From: an uncultured Veillonella sp.
Lineage (GTDB): Bacteria > Bacillota_C > Negativicutes > Veillonellales > Veillonellaceae
DNA length: 5,568 nucleotides
Reading direction: 5' to 3'
NCBI GenBank assembly: GCA_900765235.1
Contig: CAAFRK010000225.1
Coordinates: forward strand, 1-5,568
The notes beneath the pieces were generated by a model, which saw nothing but the letters and a program-made list of their open reading frames with translations, was not told the DNA's origin and did not search any database. The position numbers and the translations under genes were made by a program. This document shows positions 1 to 5,568 of this stretch, one piece after another (position 1 is the first letter of the stretch; each line of letters begins with the position of its first letter).

Positions 1-519
1 GATAAACGTTTACATATTAATCTTGGTCCAGATAATAAGGAGCGGAAGTATGTATTCAATCCATTCCAACTAGTTATGAATCGGGGACACTATTACCTAG
101 TTGGGAACCATGAAAATTATGATGACATGTCTACATTGCGTGTCGATCGAATTGCACATATTACGGTGCTGAGCGAACGCAGAAAACCTTTACGGGAGAT
201 AAAGGGCTATAATCAGCAACGCACCTTTAATGTATCACAATATGTAAAAGAACATATCTACATGTTCGGCGGTGAATCCGTTACCGTAAGTTTTAAGGCA
301 AAGCGCTCTATTGTAAACCAAATTTTAGATTGGTTCGATGGCAATGTGGAATTCACCAACGTCACATCTGATGATGTTGTATGCCGTGTACGTGTAAATC
401 ATGATGCCTTTAAGTATTGGGCACTTCAATATATGCAAAGTGTGAAAGTACTTTCACCAGCATCCCTCGTAGCAGAAGTAAAAGAAGCTATTAAGGAAGG
501 CCTAGAACAATACTCATAA
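1..519 (+). CDS. WYL-domain transcriptional regulator, C-terminal part (5' end outside window)
   Basis: The reading frame is open from base 1 to a TAA at 517-519, giving 172 residues. The ATG at 76 is internal: the codons before it (ending KYVFNPFQLV) read as a natural WYL-domain strand, so the true start lies left of the window. Visible residues 20-55 hold the WYL core: NPFQLV, then HYYLVGNHENYDD (YYL replacing W-Y-L) and LRVDRI with its conserved arginines, which in this family line a ligand or nucleic-acid binding groove. From about residue 95 (GESVTVSF) to the end is the WCX-type C-terminal extension, with the usual strand-helix pattern and a final EVKEAIKEGLEQY helix. Full-length members are about 300-330 residues with an N-terminal winged helix-turn-helix, which would be in the missing part. 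The family comprises transcriptional regulators; the target and effector are unknown. It converges on putP with a shared terminator between. Confidence 0.85.
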   Translation, partial: DKRLHINLGPDNKERKYVFNPFQLVMNRGHYYLVGNHENYDDMSTLRVDRIAHITVLSERRKPLREIKGYNQQRTFNVSQYVKEHIYMFGGESVTVSFKAKRSIVNQILDWFDGNVEFTNVTSDDVVCRVRVNHDAFKYWALQYMQSVKVLSPASLVAEVKEAIKEGLEQYS

Positions 520-520
520 T

Positions 521-561
521 AAAAGAGCTAGTTGATCGCTGAATCAACTAGCTCTATTTTT
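521..561. terminator. Rho-independent terminator, probably bidirectional
   Basis: A perfect 13-bp inverted repeat (AGAGCTAGTTGAT at 524-536 and its complement at 543-555) encloses a 6-base loop. On the + strand one A and five Ts follow the stem (557-561), ending the WYL gene transcript two bases after its stop region. On the - strand the stem is followed by TTT then ATTATG, so it can also end putP, whose stop lies 40 bases away. The convergent arrangement makes dual use likely. The + strand direction has the better T tract. Confidence 0.88.
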
Positions 562-594
562 ATATATGTAATTTTCAAATGTACGATTTCTAAT

Positions 595-2082
595 TTATAG
601 AACGTGCATTTTTTCTGCTTCTCGGTAATCCTTAAGGACTGGACGAGGCGGTAATTTGCCCATGATACTCACTACGTAGATTGCGATGGAAGAGAAGATA
701 AAGCCTGGCACGATTTCGTAGAGACCAAGGAATCCAAATTGTTTCCAAATGAGTACTGTTAAACCACCTACGACGATACCAGCAATACAACCATGACGTG
801 TCATACGTTTCCAGAATAAGGAGAACAAGATGGCTGGACCAAAGGCGGCACCAAAGCCTGCCCATGCATAGGCAACCATTGTTAAGATGTAGCTATCAGG
901 ATCCATCGCCATATAGATAGCAATCAATGCTACGATAAGTACTACGATACGACTTACGAGAACCAATTCCTTATCACTCGCTTTAGGATGAATAATATTG
1001 GCATAGAAGTCATTAGAAATAGCAGAAGCTGTTACTAATAACTGAGCAGATGCGGTACTCATGATAGCTGCGAGTACTGCAGACCAGATGAGACCTGCTA
1101 CAAATGGTGTAAAGAGACGTTCTGTCATGATGAGGAATACAGTTTCCGCATCAGTGCCTACTAAAACATCAGGCAACATGTATACGTGACCGATGAGGCC
1201 AACTGCAATGGCCGCCATAAGGGATAAGATAACCCAAACCATGGCGATATTTGTAGATTTCTTAAGCTCTTTCGCATCAGAGATAGCCATGAATCTTACG
1301 AGGATATGAGGTTGACCAAAGTAGCCAAGACCCCAACCAAGAGAAGAAATTAAGCCGATAGCCCATGTGAACCAATCAGATGGATCACCAAATAGGCTAA
1401 GTCCTTGCGGAAACTCATGTTGAATGAGCTGGAATGTTTCAATAGGACCACCCATAAACATGGCAGCCGTAATTGGTACTGCTAAGATAGCAAAGAACAT
1501 CAATGCTCCTTGAATACAGTCTGTCCAAGATACGGCGAGGAAGCCACCGAGGAATGTATAGAATACGACGATGCCTGCTGTAATAAAGAGAGACACTGTG
1601 TAATCAAGACCAAAGATGGTATTGAACAACTTGCCACCTGCTACAAAGCCTGATGATGTATATATCAAGAAGAAAATCAAGATAAATAAGGCGGAAATGA
1701 CAGCTACCGAATGGGATTGGTCGTGGAAACGATTCTTCAAGTAATCCGGTAAGGTTAAACTGTCGCTGGCAACCTCTGTATGGTTACGCAAGCGTCTAGA
1801 AACGAATTTCCAGTTCGCCCATGTACCCAATGTGAGGCCTACTGCAATCCATACACCAGAAATCCCCGTAGTATACGCTAGACCCGGTACACCCATGAGC
1901 ATCCAACCACTCATATCTGATGCTTCCGCACTAAGTGCTGTAATCCATGGTCCTAGTTGTCGGCCACCGAGGATGTAATCACCAATGCTATTAGATTTCC
2001 TGTAATAGTAGACCCCGATATACATCATGAGTCCTAGGTATAAGGCAAAGGCGATCATAATCATTAAGTTGTCTTGTGTCAT
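595..2082 (-). CDS. putP: Sodium/proline symporter PutP (SSS family)
   Basis: This 495-residue integral membrane protein is close in length to E. coli PutP (502) and would import proline with Na+ at the cytoplasmic membrane. The sequence alternates long hydrophobic segments typical of the 13-helix LeuT-fold solute:sodium symporter family. The N-terminal AEASDMSGWMLMG (residues 52-64) carries Asp56 and Ser58, matching E. coli Asp55/Ser57 of the Na+ site, with Arg41 matching Arg40. GGFLAVSWTDCIQG (179-192) is the family signature and includes Asp188 (E. coli Asp187). Ser342-Thr343 in AAIMSTASAQ match Ser340/Thr341 of the Na2 site. No key residue is missing. The start is fixed by AAGGAGGT at 2094-2101, 11 bases upstream of the ATG. 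The gene stands alone, divergent from recQ and convergent with the WYL gene. A transporter for another small substrate is possible, but similarity to PutP runs through the whole protein. Proline may serve as nutrient or osmoprotectant; nothing in the window decides which. Confidence 0.93.
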   Translation of the reverse strand: MTQDNLMIMIAFALYLGLMMYIGVYYYRKSNSIGDYILGGRQLGPWITALSAEASDMSGWMLMGVPGLAYTTGISGVWIAVGLTLGTWANWKFVSRRLRNHTEVASDSLTLPDYLKNRFHDQSHSVAVISALFILIFFLIYTSSGFVAGGKLFNTIFGLDYTVSLFITAGIVVFYTFLGGFLAVSWTDCIQGALMFFAILAVPITAAMFMGGPIETFQLIQHEFPQGLSLFGDPSDWFTWAIGLISSLGWGLGYFGQPHILVRFMAISDAKELKKSTNIAMVWVILSLMAAIAVGLIGHVYMLPDVLVGTDAETVFLIMTERLFTPFVAGLIWSAVLAAIMSTASAQLLVTASAISNDFYANIIHPKASDKELVLVSRIVVLIVALIAIYMAMDPDSYILTMVAYAWAGFGAAFGPAILFSLFWKRMTRHGCIAGIVVGGLTVLIWKQFGFLGLYEIVPGFIFSSIAIYVVSIMGKLPPRPVLKDYREAEKMHVL

Positions 2083-2124
2083 GCCTATATAAGACCTCCT
2101 TAGGTTGTAGTTCTATTCTATAGT

Positions 2125-2149
2125 ATTATAAATAATTCCTATTGTACCA
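2125..2149 (-). promoter_or_regulatory. Candidate putP promoter (-10 elements)
   Basis: Reading the - strand, TGG followed by TACAAT (2149 down to 2141) is an extended -10 element about 60 bases before the putP start. A perfect TATAAT lies slightly further downstream (2130 down to 2125). Neither has a good -35 hexamer at 16-18 bases; a TTTACA is present but 21 bases from TACAAT. The extended TG motif could compensate for that. Which of the two is used cannot be told from sequence. Confidence 0.4.
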
Positions 2150-2225
2150 TATATTAGCGCTTTAGAGTGTAAAAATTTCGTGATATTACGTAGTTTCTAT
2201 ACAAATTTTGAAGCTTGGCTTTCTA

Positions 2226-2284
2226 CATATGCATTAGACGTTGGACTGAGAAATCGTATATACTAATAAACCCAACGGCATATG
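2226..2284. repeat. Compound inverted repeat upstream of recQ
   Basis: CATATGC (2226-2232) and CGTTGG (2239-2244) are matched in reverse complement by the contiguous CCAACG (2272-2277) and GCATATG (2278-2284). This gives 13 perfect pairs, interrupted only by a 6-base bulge (ATTAGA, 2233-2238) on the left arm, around a 27-base loop. No T tract follows on either strand, so it is not a terminator. Its right arm overlaps the -35/spacer region of the candidate recQ promoter. It may be a DNA regulatory site or, if transcription begins upstream of it, a structured leader. Confidence 0.5.
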
Positions 2285-2289
2285 AAATA

Positions 2290-2298
2290 TGTTAAAAT
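2290..2298 (+). promoter_or_regulatory. Candidate recQ promoter (extended -10)
   Basis: TG-T-TAAAAT is an extended -10 element on the + strand, predicting a transcript start near 2305 and a leader of about 100 bases before recQ. No recognisable -35 hexamer sits at the normal distance (2270-2275). TATACT at 2259-2264 is an alternative -10 that likewise lacks a good -35. The call rests on the motif and on its position just upstream of two palindromes. Confidence 0.4.
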
Positions 2299-2312
2299 AT
2301 AAGAATGGAAAA

Positions 2313-2345
2313 ACGATATTTCGTGTTTTGTATACGAAATTTCGT
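2313..2345. promoter_or_regulatory. Tandem 12-bp palindromes, putative operator
   Basis: ACGATATTTCGT (2313-2324) and ACGAAATTTCGT (2334-2345) differ at one base. The second is a perfect palindrome. Their starts are 21 bp apart, two helical turns, so two dimers would bind the same face of the DNA. They lie just downstream of the candidate recQ start point, a common place for repressor sites. I do not recognise the motif: it matches neither the Gram-positive LexA box nor the CIRCE, CtsR or CodY sites. The regulator is unknown. Confidence 0.5.
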
Positions 2346-2405
2346 CATTGATAGTCATAATTATGGTCTTGTATGTATTTTTCTGGAACATGAAAGGAGG
2401 GCCCT

Positions 2406-4289
2406 ATGGAACAACAGCAAACCTCAAAGAACGTTGTGGGAACACAGCGTGATGGGGCGAACCAACAGGCCCAAATGAAGCAACACGCATTGCGTATGTT
2501 GGAAACCTACTTTGGGTATACCTCCTTTAGACCGGCTCAGGAGGCTCCTATTGCTTCCTTATTACGCAATGAAGATGTAATTGGCATCATGCCGACGGGG
2601 GCAGGCAAGTCCATCTGCTTCCAAATTCCTGCACTATGCAAGGCAGGCCTCACTATTGTGTTTTCGCCGCTCATTTCTCTTATGAAAGACCAAGTGGATG
2701 GTCTATTAGTGCAGAACATTCCGGCGGCACTCATCAATAGTACGCTTACCCAAGCAGAGTTTAATAAGACAATGTACGAGGTGCGTAGTGGTAAGATTAA
2801 GCTCTTATATATTGCACCAGAGCGACTAGGGTCTAATTTTTTCTGTAATGTATTGCGAGCATTGCCTATAGCTCAAGTTATCGTTGATGAGGCTCACTGT
2901 ATTTCTGAGTGGGGACATGACTTTAGACCGTCCTATCGGCTCATTGGTGAGTGGCTCAACTCGCTACCGAAGAGACCTATCGTAGGTGCTTTCACAGCGA
3001 CAGCGACGAAATATGTAGAAAATGATATTAAGAAACTATTAGGCCTAGATAATGCGAATGTGTACGTAACGGGTTTTGATCGACCTAATTTATCCTTCTC
3101 TGTCATTCGTACACCTAAGCGCATGGATTACGTAGTCCATTACGTGCGCCAACATGCCAACGAAAATGGCATTATCTACTGTGCAACGCGCAAGGATGTA
3201 GATCGGGTGTATGAAAATCTAACCCGTGCAGGCATTAAGGTAGGTCATTATCACGGTGGGCTCAGCGATGAGGTGCGTCGTGAGATGCAAAACGCCTATG
3301 CGGATGATAAACTACAGGTTATGGTGGCTACCAATGCCTTTGGCATGGGTATTGATAAGAGCAATGTGCGCTATGTGTTGCATTACCAAATGCCGCGAAA
3401 CATGGAGTCCTACTATCAAGAGGCGGGCCGGGCAGGTCGCGATGGAGCCCCTGCAGAATGTATTTTGCTCTACAGCGGGCAGGATGTACAGGTTCACAAG
3501 TATTTAATTGAACAGTCCATCGAAACGCCTGAGAGACAAGAGGTGGAACTTCGCAAGTTACAATCCATGATTGACTATTGTTTCTGCAGTAATTGTTTGC
3601 GTAAATATATGCTTAACTATTTTGGTGAAAGCACCGTTTGGACTACTTGCGATAATTGTAGTTCTTGTAAAGGTTCCGCCGATAAGGTAAATGTAACGAA
3701 AGAAGCGAAGGCTATCTTCCGTGCCATTATGGGCACCGATGAGCGCTACGGTGCATCTATGATTACCTCTATCGTGCGCGGTGAGCGAACTGATCGCATC
3801 ATGAGGGCAGGACACGATGCATTGCCTGTCTTTGGTCTACTGAGCAATGTAGACGAGAAATCGATTAAGGGCCTTATCCAACAATTTGTGGCTTCTGGCT
3901 ACTTGCGTAGCTCTACAGGTAAGTATCCTGTACTATCTTTAACGGCTGGTGCTGAGGAAGTCCTTGCTGGGCATAAAGAGGTAGAGGAAATCAGACAACA
4001 TGTGTCTGTACCGTCTCGTACTCGTCAGTCTACATCCACTATGAGCCGAGGAAAATCTACTTCCGGATCAGGTGGTTTATTTGAACACTTGCGACAACAT
4101 CGCAAACGCCTCGCTGAAGAGGCCGGTCTTCGACCATATCTTATCTTCCCTGATACAGTACTTATTGACTTAGCTAATTTGCGACCCACAACATTAGGTG
4201 AGTTTGGCAATGTTAAGGGCGTAGGGGAAGCCAAATTGAAAAAGTATGGCCTCAGTTTTTTACAGGCCATTGCAGAATATAAGGGATAA
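2406..4289 (+). CDS. recQ: ATP-dependent DNA helicase RecQ
   Basis: This 627-residue cytoplasmic 3'-5' DNA helicase, involved in recombination and repair of stalled forks, is close to E. coli RecQ (about 610). Visible order: motif 0 FRPAQ (41-45); Walker A PTGAGKS (63-69); DEAH box with CISEWGHDFR (161-173); motif III FTATAT (196-201); helicase C domain with YHGGL (282-286) and motif VI QEAGRAGRDG (338-347). A zinc module follows, with Cys397, Cys415, Cys418 and Cys421 around NYFGES, and extra cysteines at 392 and 394. Next come an RQC winged helix (about 430-525), a Ser/Thr/Gly-rich linker (about 535-557) and a C-terminal HRDC domain (about 558-627, RPYLIFPDTVLIDLA). All key residues are present. 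AAAGGAGG at 2393-2400, five bases before the ATG, fixes the start. The first 24 or so residues, Gln-rich, form a tail before the conserved region; Met24 is an alternative start without a good ribosome site. It is followed by thyA after 115 bp with no clear terminator. Confidence 0.96.
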   Translation: MEQQQTSKNVVGTQRDGANQQAQMKQHALRMLETYFGYTSFRPAQEAPIASLLRNEDVIGIMPTGAGKSICFQIPALCKAGLTIVFSPLISLMKDQVDGLLVQNIPAALINSTLTQAEFNKTMYEVRSGKIKLLYIAPERLGSNFFCNVLRALPIAQVIVDEAHCISEWGHDFRPSYRLIGEWLNSLPKRPIVGAFTATATKYVENDIKKLLGLDNANVYVTGFDRPNLSFSVIRTPKRMDYVVHYVRQHANENGIIYCATRKDVDRVYENLTRAGIKVGHYHGGLSDEVRREMQNAYADDKLQVMVATNAFGMGIDKSNVRYVLHYQMPRNMESYYQEAGRAGRDGAPAECILLYSGQDVQVHKYLIEQSIETPERQEVELRKLQSMIDYCFCSNCLRKYMLNYFGESTVWTTCDNCSSCKGSADKVNVTKEAKAIFRAIMGTDERYGASMITSIVRGERTDRIMRAGHDALPVFGLLSNVDEKSIKGLIQQFVASGYLRSSTGKYPVLSLTAGAEEVLAGHKEVEEIRQHVSVPSRTRQSTSTMSRGKSTSGSGGLFEHLRQHRKRLAEEAGLRPYLIFPDTVLIDLANLRPTTLGEFGNVKGVGEAKLKKYGLSFLQAIAEYKG

Positions 4290-4301
4290 TAAATTTTACT
4301 G

Positions 4302-4349
4302 TATATATGGTAGTGCTATGCATTTTTTAGTATGATAGTACTATATATT
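4302..4349 (+). repeat. Imperfect direct repeat / hairpin upstream of thyA
   Basis: ATGGTAGTGCTATGCATT (4307-4324) and ATGATAGTACTATATATT (4332-4349) match at 14 of 18 positions, with a 25-bp period and all but one or so differences being transitions. Their inner parts (GTAGTGCTAT and ATAGTACTAT) can also pair as a stem with two G-U pairs. No T tract follows the hairpin, so it is not a standard terminator for recQ. A further degenerate TTAGTATTAT lies at 4364-4372. I see no convincing promoter with both hexamers in the 115-bp recQ-thyA gap, so thyA may be co-transcribed with recQ or use a weak start here. Confidence 0.45.
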
Positions 4350-4404
4350 GTAAGATATAAGGTTAGTATTATTCGACTTAGTATACATAGATTTAGGGGG
4401 ATAT

Positions 4405-5196
4405 ATGAGTCTAGCAGATACACAATACCTCGGTATTATTGAAAATATTTTAGAACACGGTACATATGGTCAAAATCGTACGGGCATTGCGACCTATAAA
4501 TTGCCTCATCAAATTATGCAATTCGACTTGCAAGAGGAATTTCCCATTTTGACTACCAAATTTGTAGCTTTCAAAACGGCTGTAAAAGAATTGTTGTGGA
4601 TTTGGCAAATGCAGTCCAACGATGTACGTAAATTACAAGAAATGAATGTACATGTATGGGATGAATGGATGCGCGAAGATGGTACCATTGGTAAGGCTTA
4701 TGGTTATCAAATCGCAAAGTACAAACAATTAGACAATCTCATCAAAACAATCAAAGAAGATCCAGATAGCCGTCGTATGATTGTAACCTTATGGAATATT
4801 GAGGATTTAGATGATATGGCGTTACAACCATGTGCGTATGAAACATTATGGGATGTAGCTGACGGATACTTGAACTGTATGCTCATTCAACGCAGTGGCG
4901 ATATGGGCCTAGGCGTTCCATTTAACACGGCTCAATATGCAGCGTTACAATGCATGATTGCGCAGGTAACAGGTCTTAAACCTGGTAAATTTACTCATGT
5001 TATTAACAATGCTCATGTGTATGAAAACCACGTAGAAGCATTGCGTGAGCAATTGGCACGCCGCGACCAAGCATTGCCTGCACCAAAAATTATTGTGAAT
5101 CCTGATGTAAAAGACTTCTATGATTTCACACCAGAGGATGTTACATTAGACGGGTATGAACATCTAGGTAAATTGTCCATGACTGTTGCTGTTTAG
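4405..5196 (+). CDS. thyA: Thymidylate synthase ThyA (B. subtilis ThyA / phage phi3T type)
   Basis: ThyA makes dTMP from dUMP using 5,10-methylene-tetrahydrofolate, releasing dihydrofolate in the cytoplasm. The 263 residues compare with 264 in E. coli. Catalytic Cys143 sits in [10 protein letters not shown]. Phosphate-binding arginines are Arg25 (NRTG), Arg123-Arg124 (DSRR) and Arg163 (QRS). Glu62, Trp85, Tyr99, Asp166, Asn174 (PFN), His204 and Tyr206 occupy the expected places, and the protein ends VAV. The segments [12 protein letters not shown], PCxYET, MIAQVTG and [11 protein letters not shown] match B. subtilis ThyA/phi3T rather than E. coli; for example, the His after the catalytic Cys is Ala here. 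The usual Gly-Asp before xHxY is Asn-Asn (201-202). The start is set by AGGGGG (4395-4400), four bases before the ATG, a rather close spacing. folA follows 133 bp downstream and recycles its product, supporting an operon. The final 18 bases form unit 1 of a tandem repeat. Confidence 0.96.
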   Translation: MSLADTQYLGIIENILEHGTYGQNRTGIATYKLPHQIMQFDLQEEFPILTTKFVAFKTAVKELLWIWQMQSNDVRKLQEMNVHVWDEWMREDGTIGKAYGYQIAKYKQLDNLIKTIKEDPDSRRMIVTLWNIEDLDDMALQPCAYETLWDVADGYLNCMLIQRSGDMGLGVPFNTAQYAALQCMIAQVTGLKPGKFTHVINNAHVYENHVEALREQLARRDQALPAPKIIVNPDVKDFYDFTPEDVTLDGYEHLGKLSMTVAV

Positions 5197-5318
5197 CATT
5201 ATATTCATGACAATTGTTAAATAGCATAATATATATGGCTGTTGCTATATAGTATTGTGTTCATAGCCATTGCTAAATGGAATCATATGTATGACTGTTG
5301 CCATATAGTATTAACTGA
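5179..5318 (+). repeat. Five-unit 28-bp degenerate tandem repeat spanning the thyA stop codon
   Basis: Units lie at 5179-5206, 5207-5234, 5235-5262, 5263-5290 and 5291-5318, each exactly 28 bp with no gaps. Against the consensus (ATGACTGTTGCTATATAG plus a TATTATATTC tail) they match at about 25, 20, 25, 18 and 23 positions. Eleven columns are identical in all five units, eight of them in the first 18 bases. Unit 1 is the real end of thyA (codons MTVAV and stop), so the array probably grew by duplication of that end. The sequence before 5179 is unlike the repeat. The last unit stops at the folA ribosome binding site. The CTATATAG core is itself palindromic. Neighbouring units can also pair, for example ATAGCA 5221-5226 with TGCTAT 5243-5248, and ATGGCT 5235-5240 with AGCCAT 5265-5270. 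Unit 4 can form CCATT-GCTA-AATGG alone. Confidence 0.9.
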
Positions 5319-5329
5319 AAGAGGCCGGT

Positions 5330-5568
5330 ATGTTAGCATTAATCGTAGCCGTAGCACATAATCGTGTGATCGGTAAAGATAATACCTTGATTTGGCACTT
5401 GCCGAATGATTTGAAATTCTTTAAAGAGAAAACGACAGGTCATGTCATCATTATGGGCCGTAAGACCTTTGAAAGCTTGCCGTTCTTGTTGCCAAATCGT
5501 GAGCACTGGGTGATTACCCGTGACAAAGGCTTTGATGCGCCTGAAGGGGTTAGGATTTTCCATAGCCC
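5330..5568 (+). CDS. folA: Dihydrofolate reductase, N-terminal part (3' end outside window)
   Basis: DHFR reduces dihydrofolate to tetrahydrofolate with NADPH in the cytoplasm; it is the target of trimethoprim. The first 79 codons are present and open to the right edge; bacterial members are about 160 residues, so roughly half is missing. MLALIVAVAHNRVIGKDNTL matches the family's first strand and Met20-type loop. WHLPNDLKFFK places Trp22 and the catalytic acid Asp27 at exactly the E. coli numbers. Phe31 and the NADPH-binding MGRKTFESL (42-50, Gly43-Arg44, Thr46) follow in register. The start ATG is preceded by GAAAGAGG (5317-5324) with five bases between. That ribosome site overlaps the last two bases of the 28-bp repeat array, so repeat copy number sets its distance from the thyA stop. 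Co-transcription with thyA is likely because no terminator or strong promoter is visible between them. Confidence 0.94.
   Translation, partial: MLALIVAVAHNRVIGKDNTLIWHLPNDLKFFKEKTTGHVIIMGRKTFESLPFLLPNREHWVITRDKGFDAPEGVRIFHS

Larger units (their letters stand above)
2083..2405. other. Divergent putP-recQ intergenic region
   Basis: This 323-bp AT-rich stretch contains no convincing gene in any frame. It holds the putP ribosome binding site and candidate promoter (left end, - strand), a compound inverted repeat (2226-2284), a candidate recQ promoter (2290-2298), two 12-bp palindromes (2313-2345), and the recQ ribosome binding site AAAGGAGG (2393-2400). A partial palindrome-like site, AAATTTCGT, also occurs at 2173-2181, on the putP side. 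Its size and density of dyads fit a two-way control region. Confidence 0.6.

Noticed and set aside
632..865. Open frame on the - strand inside putP
   Set aside because: It lies wholly in a different frame of a clear putP gene and its translation resembles no family.
2245..2271. Known riboswitch or T-box in the recQ leader
   Set aside because: No T-box TGGNACC sequence or familiar aptamer core is visible in or around the loop.
2385..2397. LexA/SOS box before recQ (GGAACATGAAAGG)
   Set aside because: Only the GAAC half matches; the second half (GTTC) is missing, and the stretch overlaps the ribosome binding site.
2537..4270. Several 60-85-codon open frames on both strands inside recQ
   Set aside because: All overlap conserved RecQ domains in other frames and lack good ribosome binding sites; they are shadows.
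4290..4349. Terminator after recQ
   Set aside because: The T run at 4323-4328 follows no stable GC-containing stem, and the pairing 4310-4341 is not followed by a T tract.
4332..4440. Upstream reading frame before thyA starting at ATG 4332
   Set aside because: It has no ribosome binding site, runs out of frame into thyA, and its product is unlike any protein I know.
5179..5318. CRISPR array
   Set aside because: The 28-bp repeats are contiguous and degenerate with no unique spacers, and unit 1 is coding sequence of thyA.
5339..5563. Open frame on the - strand over folA
   Set aside because: Antisense to a clear DHFR N-terminus; no independent support.

Overview
The window looks like chromosomal DNA from a moderately AT-rich, low-GC Gram-positive-type bacterium (Firmicutes/Bacillota). 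It has strong AGGAGG-type ribosome binding sites, a thymidylate synthase of the Bacillus subtilis ThyA/phage phi3T type, and typical Firmicutes-style WYL, PutP, RecQ and DHFR proteins. My impression is a member of the Negativicutes, perhaps Veillonella, but that is recognition only and could not be checked.

Layout, left to right. The C-terminal 172 residues of a WYL-domain transcriptional regulator run in from the left edge on the + strand (1-519). A perfect 13-bp terminator hairpin, probably bidirectional, separates it from a convergent, complete putP sodium/proline symporter gene on the - strand (595-2082). A 323-bp divergent intergenic region (2083-2405) lies between putP and recQ. It carries candidate promoters for both genes, a compound inverted repeat, and two near-identical 12-bp palindromes spaced exactly 21 bp apart. 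A complete recQ helicase gene follows (2406-4289). A 115-bp gap with a short direct repeat/hairpin precedes a complete thyA (4405-5196). A 133-bp gap then leads to folA (dihydrofolate reductase), which is cut by the right edge (5330 onward).

The genes form two functional groups. thyA and folA are the classical dTMP pair: ThyA oxidises methylene-tetrahydrofolate to dihydrofolate while making dTMP, and DHFR restores tetrahydrofolate. recQ, upstream on the same strand, is a DNA repair/recombination helicase. putP imports proline with Na+. The WYL protein is a likely ligand- or nucleic-acid-responsive regulator whose target cannot be told from here.

The most striking non-genic feature is in the thyA-folA gap. 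The last five codons and stop of thyA, plus ten bases, form the first unit of a degenerate 28-bp tandem repeat. It is present five times without interruption and runs to the folA ribosome binding site. Four of the five units keep an ATG-four codons-TAG layout, and two would encode a terminus ending Val-Ala-Ile, the residues that end many thymidylate synthases.
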